The notes beneath the pieces are model-generated. The model ran no database searches, was not told the origin of the DNA, and saw only the letters and a program-made list of their open reading frames with translations. The position numbers were made by a program, and so were the translations under genes. 64,000 nucleotides of DNA, from contig JBNKOE010000003.1 of the NCBI GenBank assembly GCA_050294475.1, positions 62,001-126,000 on the forward strand. Direction: 5' to 3'. This stretch comes from Thalassobellus sp050294475 (GTDB lineage Bacteria > Bacteroidota > Bacteroidia > Flavobacteriales > Flavobacteriaceae). This document shows, one piece after another, positions 42,592-51,870 of this stretch; positions within the stretch are counted from its first letter, which is position 1, and each line of letters opens with the position of its first letter.

Positions 42592-43953
42592 ATGCCACCA
42601 ATTCACGAATATTTTTTATTTACTTTACAAAAATTATTCGTCACCTTGAATTTATTCAATTTTTCTTTAAAATTTAAAGGCTTCCCAATAGATGAAGCAA
42701 AACGTTTTTTGAAAACTATTCAGAATAAAAATGAAGTAGATTATACTGCCTACATTGAAACTAAAAAACTTGAGATTGTTACACATCATTTAAAACACAA
42801 CCCGTTTTACAAAACTTTTGCCAAAGACTGCAATTTACATGATTGGAATAGCATACCTATAATAACCAAACGCGATTTACAACAACCTTTACAACAAAGA
42901 CTTTCAAACGGTTTTACTAAAAAAAACGTTTATATAAATAAAACATCTGGTTCTTCTGGCGACCCATTTATTTTTGCTAAAGATAAATTTTGCCACGCTT
43001 TAACTTGGGCTGGTTTTATTCATAAATATAATTGGTTTAATTTAAACTTTAACACTTCTAAACAAGCTCGGTTTTACGGAATTCCATTAAACAAAACAGG
43101 CTATTATAAAGAGCGTTTTAAAGACATTTTAAGTAATCGTTTTCGGTTTTCAGTTTTTGATTTAAGTGACAATCAACTTGAAAAAAATCTTGAAAAATTT
43201 AAATCAACCCATTTCGATTATATTAATGGCTACACAAGTTCTATTATTCAATTTGCAAAATATTTAGAACGTAAAAATATTATTCTTAAAACTGTTTGTC
43301 CGTCGCTTAAAGCTTGTATTGTAACTTCTGAAATGCTTTTTAAAAAAGACAAAATACTTTTAGAAGACCAACTAGGAATTCCAATTATTAACGAATATGG
43401 CGCTGCCGAATTGGGTTTAATAGCTTTTCAGAATAAAAAAAATGAATGGCTTGTTAACAATGACGATTTATTTGTTGAAATTCTTGATGAAAACAACAAT
43501 ATTTTGCCTTACGGCGAAGAAGGACGCATTATAATAACATCGCTTTATAACAAAGCACATCCATTTATTAGATATGATTTGGGCGATATTGGAACTTTAT
43601 CAAAATTAAGTACGCCACAAAAACCCATCCTAGAAAAGTTAATTGGAAGAACCAATGACATCGTTGTTTTACCTAGCGGAAAAAAAGCGGCTGGTTTAAC
43701 TTTTTACTATGTAACTAAAACTATTATTGAAGATGATGGCAACGTAAAAGAATTTATTATAGAGCAGCTAAAAATTGATACGTTTAAAATTAGTTATGTT
43801 AGCAATACTACCCTTTCTGAAGAAAATTTTAGTGCAATAAAAAGTGCTATTTCAAAATATTTAGAACCTAACTTAACAGTTCTTTTTGAAAGAAAACAAC
43901 TATTAGAACGCTCAAAAAGTGGTAAACTAAAACAGTTTAAATCTTATTTATAA
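42592..43953 (+). CDS. PaaK/CapK-like adenylate-forming protein
   Basis: 453-aa member of the phenylacetate-CoA ligase/CapK branch of the adenylate-forming superfamily. The ATP-binding loop TSGSSGDPFIF lies near 120-131, NEYGAAELG matches the second core motif, and IRYDLGDIG the third; the C-terminal subdomain has LIGRTNDIVVLPSGKK. The start is the ATG at 42592 (MPPIHEYF). The frame opens at 42442, but that would overlap purD. CapK-type proteins occur in capsule loci; this gene borders the polysaccharide locus and overlaps its last GT2 gene by 17 bp, convergently. Confidence 0.86.
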   Translation: MPPIHEYFLFTLQKLFVTLNLFNFSLKFKGFPIDEAKRFLKTIQNKNEVDYTAYIETKKLEIVTHHLKHNPFYKTFAKDCNLHDWNSIPIITKRDLQQPLQQRLSNGFTKKNVYINKTSGSSGDPFIFAKDKFCHALTWAGFIHKYNWFNLNFNTSKQARFYGIPLNKTGYYKERFKDILSNRFRFSVFDLSDNQLEKNLEKFKSTHFDYINGYTSSIIQFAKYLERKNIILKTVCPSLKACIVTSEMLFKKDKILLEDQLGIPIINEYGAAELGLIAFQNKKNEWLVNNDDLFVEILDENNNILPYGEEGRIIITSLYNKAHPFIRYDLGDIGTLSKLSTPQKPILEKLIGRTNDIVVLPSGKKAAGLTFYYVTKTIIEDDGNVKEFIIEQLKIDTFKISYVSNTTLSEENFSAIKSAISKYLEPNLTVLFERKQLLERSKSGKLKQFKSYL

Positions 43954-44716
43954 AAACTGTTTGTTTCTTTTTTATAAAGAAATGTTCTTTTAAAAATACA
44001 AGCATATAATAAGCAGATTTTAATGTAGAAAACCCCAAACCTTTTCTATAAACCCAATAATTATATTTAATTAAATTCAATTTATTTGAAGACATTGAAT
44101 TTTCTCGAACGCGATAATATGCCAACGATTCTTGAATGCTCTGAGCGTTTTTACCAGACTTTTTAATTGCCTCTAACCACAACAACCAATCTTGTCGCTT
44201 ACGTAAATTAGGGGTCTTTATTTTGCCTAATACTTTAGCATTATACATTCCAGTTAAATTACCAATGTAATTGCTTTTTAAAAGCTTGTTATATGATAAT
44301 TGTGGTAATGCTTTTACTTTTTTGTTTAGAACTTCTCCCTTTTCATCTATTAATTCATAACTAGAAAAACACACATCGCAATTTTTAGCTTGCATACATG
44401 CTATTTGAATTTCTAGCTTTTCTGGTTTCCATAAATCGTCTGCGTCTAAAAACGCAATGAAATTACCTTTTGCAAAATCAATCCCTTTATTTCTAGAAAT
44501 TGCTGCTCCGTAATTTATTTCATTTTTTAAAAGTTTTATATTGGAATGTTTATTAATAAACTCTTGAACGATTGAAAGCGTTTTATCTGTTGAATTATCA
44601 TCAATAAGTATTAATTCCCAATCTATATAAGTTTGATTTATAACGCTGTTTATGGTTTCTGAAATAAAAGCTTCAGAATTAAACATGGGCGTTATAATAG
44701 AAACTAAAGATGGCAT
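43937..44716 (-). CDS. Family 2 glycosyltransferase
   Basis: 259-aa GT-A fold inverting glycosyltransferase. It opens with PSLVSIITPMFNSEAFISET; the nucleotide-sugar binding Asp is in LIDDNSTDKT, the DxD-type motif is FLDADDLW, and QDWLLWLEAI holds the likely catalytic region. It is the last gene of the polysaccharide locus, four bases after the initiating transferase gene. The sugar and acceptor are unknown. Confidence 0.9.
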   Translation of the reverse strand: MPSLVSIITPMFNSEAFISETINSVINQTYIDWELILIDDNSTDKTLSIVQEFINKHSNIKLLKNEINYGAAISRNKGIDFAKGNFIAFLDADDLWKPEKLEIQIACMQAKNCDVCFSSYELIDEKGEVLNKKVKALPQLSYNKLLKSNYIGNLTGMYNAKVLGKIKTPNLRKRQDWLLWLEAIKKSGKNAQSIQESLAYYRVRENSMSSNKLNLIKYNYWVYRKGLGFSTLKSAYYMLVFLKEHFFIKKKQTVFINKI

Positions 44717-44719
44717 GAA

Positions 44720-46075
44720 TTAATATGCTTTTTCTTCTCCTTTTAAAGCATTTAAAAAAGTTTGAAAAATAATTTTTACATCTAATAACAACGACCAGTT
44801 TTCAATATAAAAAATATCATACTTCACTCGATTTACAATATCTTTATCTGTTTCCACCTCACCTCTAAATCCACTAATTTGAGCCAATCCAGTAATGCCA
44901 GGTTTAACAAAATGGCGTACCATAAATTTATCAATTCTTTGAGCATATAAATTAGTATGACTAACCATATGTGGTCTTGGACCAACAACTGACATGTCAC
45001 CAAATAAAACATTAAAAAATTGAGGTAACTCATCTATACTAGTCTTACGGATAAAAGCACCTATTTTAGTAATACGCTGATCTCCTTTAGTTGCTTGATG
45101 TAAATGTGCAGTTTCATTAGGTGTCATAGATCGAAATTTATAGCAATTAAATTCCTCATAATTAAACCCATTTCTAATTTGTTTAAAAAAAACAGGCCCC
45201 TTAGACTCTAACCTAATTAATATAGCTAATATTGGCGTTAACCAAGATAACACAAAAACAATAATTAAAGAAGAGAATAATATATCAAAAACTCTTTTGG
45301 TGATTTTATTAAATGAATCCTGAATAGGAATTGTTCTTAAAGATAAAATCGGGATATAATCATAATACTCGTATTGAAGTTTTTTAGTATAAATATCTTT
45401 ATTATCAGGAATAAACTTTAATACTCTTAAATTATTATCGGCAAAATCAATTAACTTATTAATTTGTTTATTTGACAATTCTGCAACAGAGAAATATATC
45501 TCATTAATATCATGCTTAATGATATAATCATAACATTTTTGCAACGAAAAACTCTCCTCTTTTACCGAAAATTGTTTTTTAAACTTAAAACCAAAATGAA
45601 TTCTTGTATTAAAAATATTTATAAGTTGCCTTATCTTTTCGGTATCACCTATCACTATAACATTTCTTAAGTTTCCTCCCAAAGTTGACCTATATTTCTT
45701 TAACAGAAAAAAAACCAAAAACTTAAAAGACGTTACTAAAACAAAAATTAATACCAGATAATTACCTAAAGCTAACCTACTAATATTAGGTTGTTTAAAA
45801 AACCCTATAAACGCATACAAAACAAAAAAGAAAAAAATAATTTGTCGAAGCAATAATGTAATTATTTGAATCACCTTAGTATATCTCTGTACCTCATAAA
45901 AATCATTTTTAAAAGCTATTATAATCCAAAAAAATGAAGCATATAAAATAAACAAGTAAGCATTATTCAAATTAACTTCAAATATGAAAATAGCACAATT
46001 AATTATACTTAAATCTATTAAATAAGAAATAGGTTTTAGAAACCTAGAATATCTACTCTGTTTAAAGGTGTTCAA
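44720..46075 (-). CDS. Undecaprenyl-phosphate sugar phosphotransferase (WbaP/WcaJ type)
   Basis: 451 aa that starts repeat-unit assembly by putting a sugar-1-phosphate on undecaprenyl phosphate. An N-terminal part of four to five TM segments (about 15-125) is followed by a Rossmann-like domain (VIVIGDTEKIRQLI) and the C-terminal transferase domain (KRVFDILFSSLIIVF, CYKFRSMTPNE, RKTSIDELPQFFNVLFGD, GPRPHMV, VKPGITGLAQISG). It is complete. The sugar (hexose-1-P or other) cannot be told from sequence. Confidence 0.92.
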   Translation of the reverse strand: MNTFKQSRYSRFLKPISYLIDLSIINCAIFIFEVNLNNAYLFILYASFFWIIIAFKNDFYEVQRYTKVIQIITLLLRQIIFFFFVLYAFIGFFKQPNISRLALGNYLVLIFVLVTSFKFLVFFLLKKYRSTLGGNLRNVIVIGDTEKIRQLINIFNTRIHFGFKFKKQFSVKEESFSLQKCYDYIIKHDINEIYFSVAELSNKQINKLIDFADNNLRVLKFIPDNKDIYTKKLQYEYYDYIPILSLRTIPIQDSFNKITKRVFDILFSSLIIVFVLSWLTPILAILIRLESKGPVFFKQIRNGFNYEEFNCYKFRSMTPNETAHLHQATKGDQRITKIGAFIRKTSIDELPQFFNVLFGDMSVVGPRPHMVSHTNLYAQRIDKFMVRHFVKPGITGLAQISGFRGEVETDKDIVNRVKYDIFYIENWSLLLDVKIIFQTFLNALKGEEKAY

Positions 46076-46076
46076 T

Positions 46077-47063
46077 TTATTTTTTTATATGATTTTTAAA
46101 ATCTTTATGTTCACTTTTAAATAATTCATTTTGAGATAAGGTTTTAAAATATTCAAACGTTATTTTTAATCCTTCTGCTCTATCAATCTTAGGCTCCCAA
46201 TTTAGTAGTTTTTTTGCTAAAGAGATATCTGGTTGCCTTTGCATGGGGTCATCAATTGGTAAATTTTTATAAATTACTTTTTGATTAGTTCCTGTAAGCT
46301 TCATTATTTCTTCAGCAAATGCTTTTATTGAAATTTCATGTGGATTACCAATATTTACTGGATACACATAATCACTCAATAATAAACGATAAATACCTTC
46401 AACTTGATCATCAACATAACAAAATGAACGCGTTTGAGAACCATCACCAAATATAGTTAAATCTTCTCCTCGCAATGCTTGCCCCATAAACGCAGGAATA
46501 ACACGCCCATCATTTAGCCTCATTCTTGGTCCGTAAGTGTTAAATATACGAACTATTCTCGTTTCTAAACCATGAAACCTATGATATGCCATGGTAATAG
46601 ATTCTTGAAAACGCTTAGCTTCATCATAAACACCCCGAGGCCCAATCGTATTTACATTACCATAATAATCTTCAGTCTGTGGATGAACTAATGGGTCACC
46701 ATAAACTTCAGATGTTGATGCGATAAGCATTCTTGCTTTTTTAGCATAAGCTAACCCTAAAAGATTATGGGTTCCTAAAGACCCTACCTTTAAAGTTTGA
46801 ATTGGTATTTTAAGATAGTCTATCGGACTTGCTGGAGATGCAAAGTGTAAAATATAATCTAACTCTCCATCAATCTTTACAAATTCTGTTATATCATGTT
46901 CTATAAATTCAAAATTAGACTGATCTTCTAAATGTGCTATATTTTTTTTGTCTCCTGTAATAAAGTTATCCATGCCTATAACATGATACCCTTCATTTAT
47001 AAAACGATCACATAAATGCGATCCTAAAAAACCTGCTGCACCTGTTATTAAAACTTTTTTCAT
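46077..47063 (-). CDS. UDP-glucuronate decarboxylase (UDP-xylose synthase)
   Basis: 328-aa extended SDR that converts UDP-glucuronate to UDP-xylose. The NAD site GAAGFLGS (8-15), the HFASPASPIDYLKIPI motif typical of UXS, STSEVYGDP, and the YDEAKR catalytic Tyr/Lys are visible; RIFNTYGPRM follows. The upstream gene supplies UDP-glucuronate, so the pathway is complete. The product may be used as xylose or as a branch precursor in the polysaccharide. Confidence 0.93.
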   Translation of the reverse strand: MKKVLITGAAGFLGSHLCDRFINEGYHVIGMDNFITGDKKNIAHLEDQSNFEFIEHDITEFVKIDGELDYILHFASPASPIDYLKIPIQTLKVGSLGTHNLLGLAYAKKARMLIASTSEVYGDPLVHPQTEDYYGNVNTIGPRGVYDEAKRFQESITMAYHRFHGLETRIVRIFNTYGPRMRLNDGRVIPAFMGQALRGEDLTIFGDGSQTRSFCYVDDQVEGIYRLLLSDYVYPVNIGNPHEISIKAFAEEIMKLTGTNQKVIYKNLPIDDPMQRQPDISLAKKLLNWEPKIDRAEGLKITFEYFKTLSQNELFKSEHKDFKNHIKK

Positions 47064-47105
47064 TTACTAAATAATGTTAAAATGGACAAAACATTAAACT
47101 TTAAT

Positions 47106-48497
47106 TCAACTACCAATTTTATAACATACAAAACCTATTTTTTCTAAAGTCTTTGTATCTAAAATACCTCTACCATCAAAAACAAAAGCAGGCTTATTCA
47201 TATTATCATAAATCCTCTGCCAGTCATAGGTTTTAAATTCATCCCATTCGGTTAAAATAGCAATGGCATGAGAATCCTTACTCGCTTCATATGGGTCGTT
47301 TTGTGCTGTTAATAAATCTCTATTTTCTTCAGAACTTCGCGTATTCAAATAATCTAAATCAGCAAGCATACGTTCCTCAATCACCTTAGGGTCATAAACA
47401 GAAATAAGTGCTTGTTCACTTAAAAGGTTATCTGCAACTTTTATTGCAGCAGACTCACGAGTGTCATTCGTGTCCTTTTTAAAGGCCCAACCAAAAAATG
47501 TAATTTTTTTACCTGAAACGGTATTATAAAGTGTACTTATAATATTATCAGAAAAACGTTGTTTTTGATGTTCGTTCATTAAAATGACTTGCTCCCAATA
47601 ATCAGCCACTTCATTTAAACCATAGGTTTTTGCAATGTACACTAAGTTGAGTATATCTTTTTGAAAACAAGAGCCTCCAAACCCCACAGAGGCTTTTAAA
47701 AATTTATTGCCTATTCTAGAGTCCATTCCTATGGCTTTAGACACTTCGTTGACATCTGCTCCCGATTTTTCGCAAAGCTGAGACATGGCGTTAATAGAGG
47801 ATACTCGTTGCGCTAAAAAGGCATTAGCGGTTAGCTTAGACAATTCTGATGACCATACATTGGTAGTCAGAATACGGTCTTTAGACACCCAATTGGCATA
47901 CACATCGACCAAGGCCTGTATGGCTTTTTCGCCTTCTTTTGTTGTATCTCCTCCAATTAACACGCGATCTGGAGACAATAAATCTTCAACTGCGGTTCCT
48001 TCAGCTAAAAACTCAGGATTTGATAATATTTGAAACTTAACACCGTTACCCGTATTTTCTAAAATGCTTTTTATTGCAGTTGCAGTACGAACTGGAAGAG
48101 TAGACTTTTCAACTACTATTTTATCTTGTTTCGAAACTCTAGCTATCTGACGCGCACATAATTCTATATATTTCAAATCAGCAGCCATTCCTTTACCTTT
48201 TCCGTAGGTTTTAGTTGGCGTATTTACCGATATAAAAATCATGTCAGCTTCGTCAATGGCTTTATCTACATCTGTAGAGAAAAATAAATTTCTACCTCTA
48301 GCTTCTTTAACAACTTCATCTAAACCTGGTTCGAAAACCGGTAGTTTACTTAAGTCTTTATCATTCCAAGCAGCTATTCTAGATACATTAATATCAACAA
48401 TAGTTACTTTTATATGTGGACATTTTTGGGCAACAACCGCCATGGTTGGTCCTCCTACGTAGCCTGCGCCTATGCAGCAAATTGATTTTATTTTCAT
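47106..48497 (-). CDS. ugd: UDP-glucose 6-dehydrogenase
   Basis: 463 aa that oxidises UDP-glucose to UDP-glucuronate with two NAD+. The N-terminal Rossmann motif is GAGYVGG, the catalytic Cys is in VGFGGSCFQKDILNLVY, and SNPEFLAEGTAVEDL is the family core. The length (463) and the motif KSTLPVRTA resemble the longer, animal-like UGDH subgroup. It is followed by UXS in the same orientation. A perfect -7 element lies 27 bp before the ATG. Confidence 0.95.
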   Translation of the reverse strand: MKIKSICCIGAGYVGGPTMAVVAQKCPHIKVTIVDINVSRIAAWNDKDLSKLPVFEPGLDEVVKEARGRNLFFSTDVDKAIDEADMIFISVNTPTKTYGKGKGMAADLKYIELCARQIARVSKQDKIVVEKSTLPVRTATAIKSILENTGNGVKFQILSNPEFLAEGTAVEDLLSPDRVLIGGDTTKEGEKAIQALVDVYANWVSKDRILTTNVWSSELSKLTANAFLAQRVSSINAMSQLCEKSGADVNEVSKAIGMDSRIGNKFLKASVGFGGSCFQKDILNLVYIAKTYGLNEVADYWEQVILMNEHQKQRFSDNIISTLYNTVSGKKITFFGWAFKKDTNDTRESAAIKVADNLLSEQALISVYDPKVIEERMLADLDYLNTRSSEENRDLLTAQNDPYEASKDSHAIAILTEWDEFKTYDWQRIYDNMNKPAFVFDGRGILDTKTLEKIGFVCYKIGS

Positions 48498-48523
48498 TAG
48501 TAAGCTTTATTAATTTGATTCCT

Positions 48524-48531
48524 CAAAAATA
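48524..48531 (-). promoter_or_regulatory. -7 element for ugd
   Basis: A perfect TATTTTTG on the minus strand, with about 26 bp to the ugd ATG. No -33 TTG is at the usual spacing. It may be an internal promoter of the polysaccharide locus for ugd-uxs-transferase. Confidence 0.35.
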
Positions 48532-48574
48532 TTCAAGTAAAATTTGATAAAGAAGTATCACACCTAAAACAAAG

Positions 48575-49054
48575 TTATTCTTCTATAATTTCAATTAAAT
48601 TCTTGTTAAAAGAAATATTATTAGAAACAAATTTATTAACATCAATAGTTTTAACTGATAGTATCTTATCTTGGAAATCTGAAAGTTCTTTATCCACTGC
48701 TATAATTAATTTTTTATTTTCAAAGGCAGACAAAATCTCTAATTGATGATTATCGATATGTTCCTGATATTTTTGTAATCTTGGAACGACAACGACTTTC
48801 TTATTTCTTTTAATGCAACTGATAATAGAACCTGTTCCTGCATGAGAAATCACAAAATCAGATTCATCTATATATCTTTGAAACTCCTCTTTGGTCAAAA
48901 ATTGAATTGTTTGGATTAAATCACTATTAAAAGATGTATGCCCAATCTGAGCAACTACTTTTCCTTTAAGTACTCCTATTAAAATTAAGTCTTCTATTTT
49001 ATCCAACAGACGGTTAAATTGAAAATTCTGATTTCCTAATGTTATAAAAATCAT
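48575..49054 (-). CDS. PssE/Alg13-like glycosyltransferase subunit
   Basis: 159 aa, the C-terminal (donor-binding) half of a split GT1-type enzyme. It starts MIFITLGNQNFQFNRLLDKI and carries DFVISHAGTGSIISCIKRNK, the GT-B nucleotide-sugar site, followed by PRLQKYQEHIDNHQLEI. Two bases lie between it and the PssD/Alg14-like membrane partner. Together they probably form a two-subunit transferase (such as EpsF/EpsE, PssD/PssE). Confidence 0.87.
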   Translation of the reverse strand: MIFITLGNQNFQFNRLLDKIEDLILIGVLKGKVVAQIGHTSFNSDLIQTIQFLTKEEFQRYIDESDFVISHAGTGSIISCIKRNKKVVVVPRLQKYQEHIDNHQLEILSAFENKKLIIAVDKELSDFQDKILSVKTIDVNKFVSNNISFNKNLIEIIEE

Positions 49055-49056
49055 AT

Positions 49057-49524
49057 CTAATATATATGCCCTAAATAAATTGCCTTAGGATAGAATTTTA
49101 ATAATCCCTCCCACTGAACAACAAAAACGTCAGCAATATGATAACAAATACTTCCTGTCATTGTTTTAGACTCTATTCGCGAGAATGTTTCGATAAAAAT
49201 CACTTTTCTACCCATAACTTTTCCTATTAAACACATAAATAACGCACAAGCCGAACCTGTTGATATGATGACATCTGGATTAATTTTAAAAAACAATCTC
49301 ATTGAAATGAAAAAATTCCTAATAAAATTTAAAATGAAATTTAAAATATTTTTTCTTGACATATATGGCAAAAAATATATCTTCTTATACTTTTTAATTA
49401 AACCTATTGTAGATGAATTCTTTTCTGTTATTATATATGAATCATATCTATTTATTATTTCTTCTAGACTAAGAAGCTGTTCTAAATGTCCCCCAACACT
49501 AGAAACTAAAATTATTTTTTTCAT
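49057..49524 (-). CDS. PssD/Alg14-like glycosyltransferase subunit
   Basis: 155 aa, the acceptor/membrane-anchor half of the split enzyme. It begins MKKIILVSSVGGHLEQLLSL and has a hydrophobic segment (about 63-80), DVIISTGSACALFMCLIG and KVIFIETFSRIESKTMTG, which are the Alg14/PssD motifs. Its first 26 bp overlap the upstream polymerase gene. Confidence 0.87.
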   Translation of the reverse strand: MKKIILVSSVGGHLEQLLSLEEIINRYDSYIITEKNSSTIGLIKKYKKIYFLPYMSRKNILNFILNFIRNFFISMRLFFKINPDVIISTGSACALFMCLIGKVMGRKVIFIETFSRIESKTMTGSICYHIADVFVVQWEGLLKFYPKAIYLGHIY

Positions 49525-50773
49525 CAGTTTTTTTTAAAAATGTTAAAAAGATAGATATAGCAAGAACACCCATTGTTCTGTTAAAATAATTTTCAAAAAA
49601 GCAAATTAGCGCTAGTGATACAGTGTAAAAAAGCATCAAATAATCTCTTTTATTAATAGCTTCAATTATATTCAAAGATATAAAACAAATAAAGATTATT
49701 AAACCTAATATTCCGTTTTCGACAATAAAAAAAAGATATTGATTGTGCGTATTATATTTTCTTTCTAGTGAATTATTTAAACCACTGTCTTTATAAACTT
49801 GAGGAAGGATAATATCCTCAGAACCAGAACCAAAACCTAATAATATTGATTCCTCAGCTTTTTCTATTATCGCTTCCCATCTAGATATACGAGAATCATC
49901 ACTGTTTCTCCCATTAATAGAACTATTTACATTAGACTTATTCAGATCCCATTTAAGTTCTATTGTTAATCGCTGTAAGAAATACATTTCTTTTAAATTA
50001 TTTTTATATAAATAAAAAAAAGACGCTATTAAAATAAGGAGAAATAGAGTAATTGTCCTTTTTATTTGCTTGTTTTTTACAAAAAATAAGAATAATAAAA
50101 CTTGAACTAAATAAAGAGCAATTATAATTTTACTTGTAATAAATAATATTGTAATGAAGTTGATGAAAAAAACAACTAATTTCATCCTCTTTTTTAAACT
50201 TAATTCATTTACAAAAAAATTTGACATTATAAACAATAATCCTAGGTATGTGGGATGGCTATCTATTGGTTTTAAAAAATTATTATATGTATATTTATAA
50301 GAAAATATTTGAAGTAAGCTTTTCTCATCATTTATACTAAAATTATGAAATGCAACAAAGAACAAATATAAACTCACCGCTAAAGTCCCAACAATAATTC
50401 CATACAACACATACTTACGCGCTTTACATTTAAAACCATCATTTGAAAAAAAATATACAAGAGAAAGCAATAAATAAGGTAAATATTTAATTAACAATTT
50501 TATGGTTTCTTCCTTATATGCAGTAAATAAAAAACCTATAAGAGGGATTAAAAATAGTAAGAGAGGTAATTTAAATAACTCAACAAATTTTTTCTCTCTA
50601 AATGAGAACCCCGTATTCACATTATACAAAATAGATAAAAAAGAAAATAAAGCTATGGCTATTGTACTTATTTGAAATGAAAAAGGAAGTAATGCACAGG
50701 AGCAAAATAATGTATAGTTAGTGATTTTGTTCAAACGCTCAAAATTAACAATGATTTTGTTCTTATTTATCAT
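49499..50773 (-). CDS. O-antigen ligase/polymerase family membrane protein
   Basis: 424 aa with 10-12 TM segments. A large periplasmic loop contains NTHNQYLFFIVENGILGL and the preceding LGFGSGSEDIILPQVYKDSG, the Wzy_C/WaaL pattern with its functional His (THNQY). It could be the repeat-unit polymerase (Wzy) or the ligase; its place within the variable cassette favours a polymerase, but a second such protein lies at 51871-53073. Its start overlaps the upstream GT4 stop by 4 bp. Confidence 0.78.
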   Translation of the reverse strand: MINKNKIIVNFERLNKITNYTLFCSCALLPFSFQISTIAIALFSFLSILYNVNTGFSFREKKFVELFKLPLLLFLIPLIGFLFTAYKEETIKLLIKYLPYLLLSLVYFFSNDGFKCKARKYVLYGIIVGTLAVSLYLFFVAFHNFSINDEKSLLQIFSYKYTYNNFLKPIDSHPTYLGLLFIMSNFFVNELSLKKRMKLVVFFINFITILFITSKIIIALYLVQVLLFLFFVKNKQIKRTITLFLLILIASFFYLYKNNLKEMYFLQRLTIELKWDLNKSNVNSSINGRNSDDSRISRWEAIIEKAEESILLGFGSGSEDIILPQVYKDSGLNNSLERKYNTHNQYLFFIVENGILGLIIFICFISLNIIEAINKRDYLMLFYTVSLALICFFENYFNRTMGVLAISIFLTFLKKTDEKNNFSF

Positions 50774-51837
50774 AACTTTTGAAGCTCATCATACAATTTT
50801 CTAGATACGAATTCTGACTCATATTCATTTGCTGTTGCAATTGCTTTTCTCACCATATAATCTTTCTCTAAATCAGAGAAAAAAAGATACCTTAATATGC
50901 ATTCAACGATCCCCATTACTTCATTGGGTTTATAAAGAAATCCGTTAACATTATTCTCTAAATATGTTTTAGGCCCTGCAATATCTGGCGCTATTACCGG
51001 GACTCCACAAGCCAATGCTTCTAATCCAACCAACCCTAAGCTCTCTAACATTTTAGTACTAAATACAAACAAATCGAAACTATTGTATATCTCCCCTAAT
51101 TTATTTTGATCAACAGCATCAATGTGTGATATTTCCTTTGAAAGGTTATGTTCAATAATCAATTCCTTCATCAAATCTTCGTCTTTTCCACTTCCCACAA
51201 TCACGCCATTAAATTTGATTTCTTTAGCTTTTAAAATAGCTAATGCTTCAATAAAATCACTCCATCCCTTTCCTTTATTAATTCTCGAAACAAAACCAAT
51301 AGTAAACTCTTTTTTCCTGTTTTTACCCTGATTATAAAAAACATTCAAATCGATCCCTCCAGAAGGATATATTATAATTTTATCTTTGTTAAAAAATGGA
51401 AAATTTTGAACAACAACATCCTTAAAATACGCTGAAGGGACTACAATTGAATCCACTCTTTTTAATAAATAATTATTGAAAATTTTGAAAATATTTTTAT
51501 TTTGCTTTACAACATCTGAACCATGCACATTGACTACTATTGATGATTTCTTATAAAAAATTAAAAGCAACAAAACCATAATAGGAGCATTATGAGAAAG
51601 ATAGTGTATATAAATAATATCAAATTTTTCTTTTCGATAATTTTTAAAAATAGAAATGTAATACTTAATATACGCTCTTAATTTCCTATAAAACCCTAAC
51701 GATTTCCCTCTAATTACTGATTCACAAACAAAAACCCCTCCATTTTTTATTATCTTTTCTTTGAAATTTTTAACAAAGACTCCATATTCCGGATATTGTA
51801 ATGAAGGATACATATTAGAAATTAAAAATAAATTCAT
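50770..51837 (-). CDS. Family 4 glycosyltransferase
   Basis: 355-aa retaining GT-B glycosyltransferase. Seen: VVNVHGSDVVKQN (acceptor domain), IGFVSRINKGKGWSDFIEAL (donor domain start), and ESLGLVGLEALACGVPVIAP with the E-x7-E motif. It is predicted to act at the cytoplasmic face on lipid-linked repeat units. The sugar is unknown. Confidence 0.9.
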   Translation of the reverse strand: MNLFLISNMYPSLQYPEYGVFVKNFKEKIIKNGGVFVCESVIRGKSLGFYRKLRAYIKYYISIFKNYRKEKFDIIYIHYLSHNAPIMVLLLLIFYKKSSIVVNVHGSDVVKQNKNIFKIFNNYLLKRVDSIVVPSAYFKDVVVQNFPFFNKDKIIIYPSGGIDLNVFYNQGKNRKKEFTIGFVSRINKGKGWSDFIEALAILKAKEIKFNGVIVGSGKDEDLMKELIIEHNLSKEISHIDAVDQNKLGEIYNSFDLFVFSTKMLESLGLVGLEALACGVPVIAPDIAGPKTYLENNVNGFLYKPNEVMGIVECILRYLFFSDLEKDYMVRKAIATANEYESEFVSRKLYDELQKL

Positions 51838-51870
51838 AATTATAAATTTTAGTTACCTTTCACTTTTAAG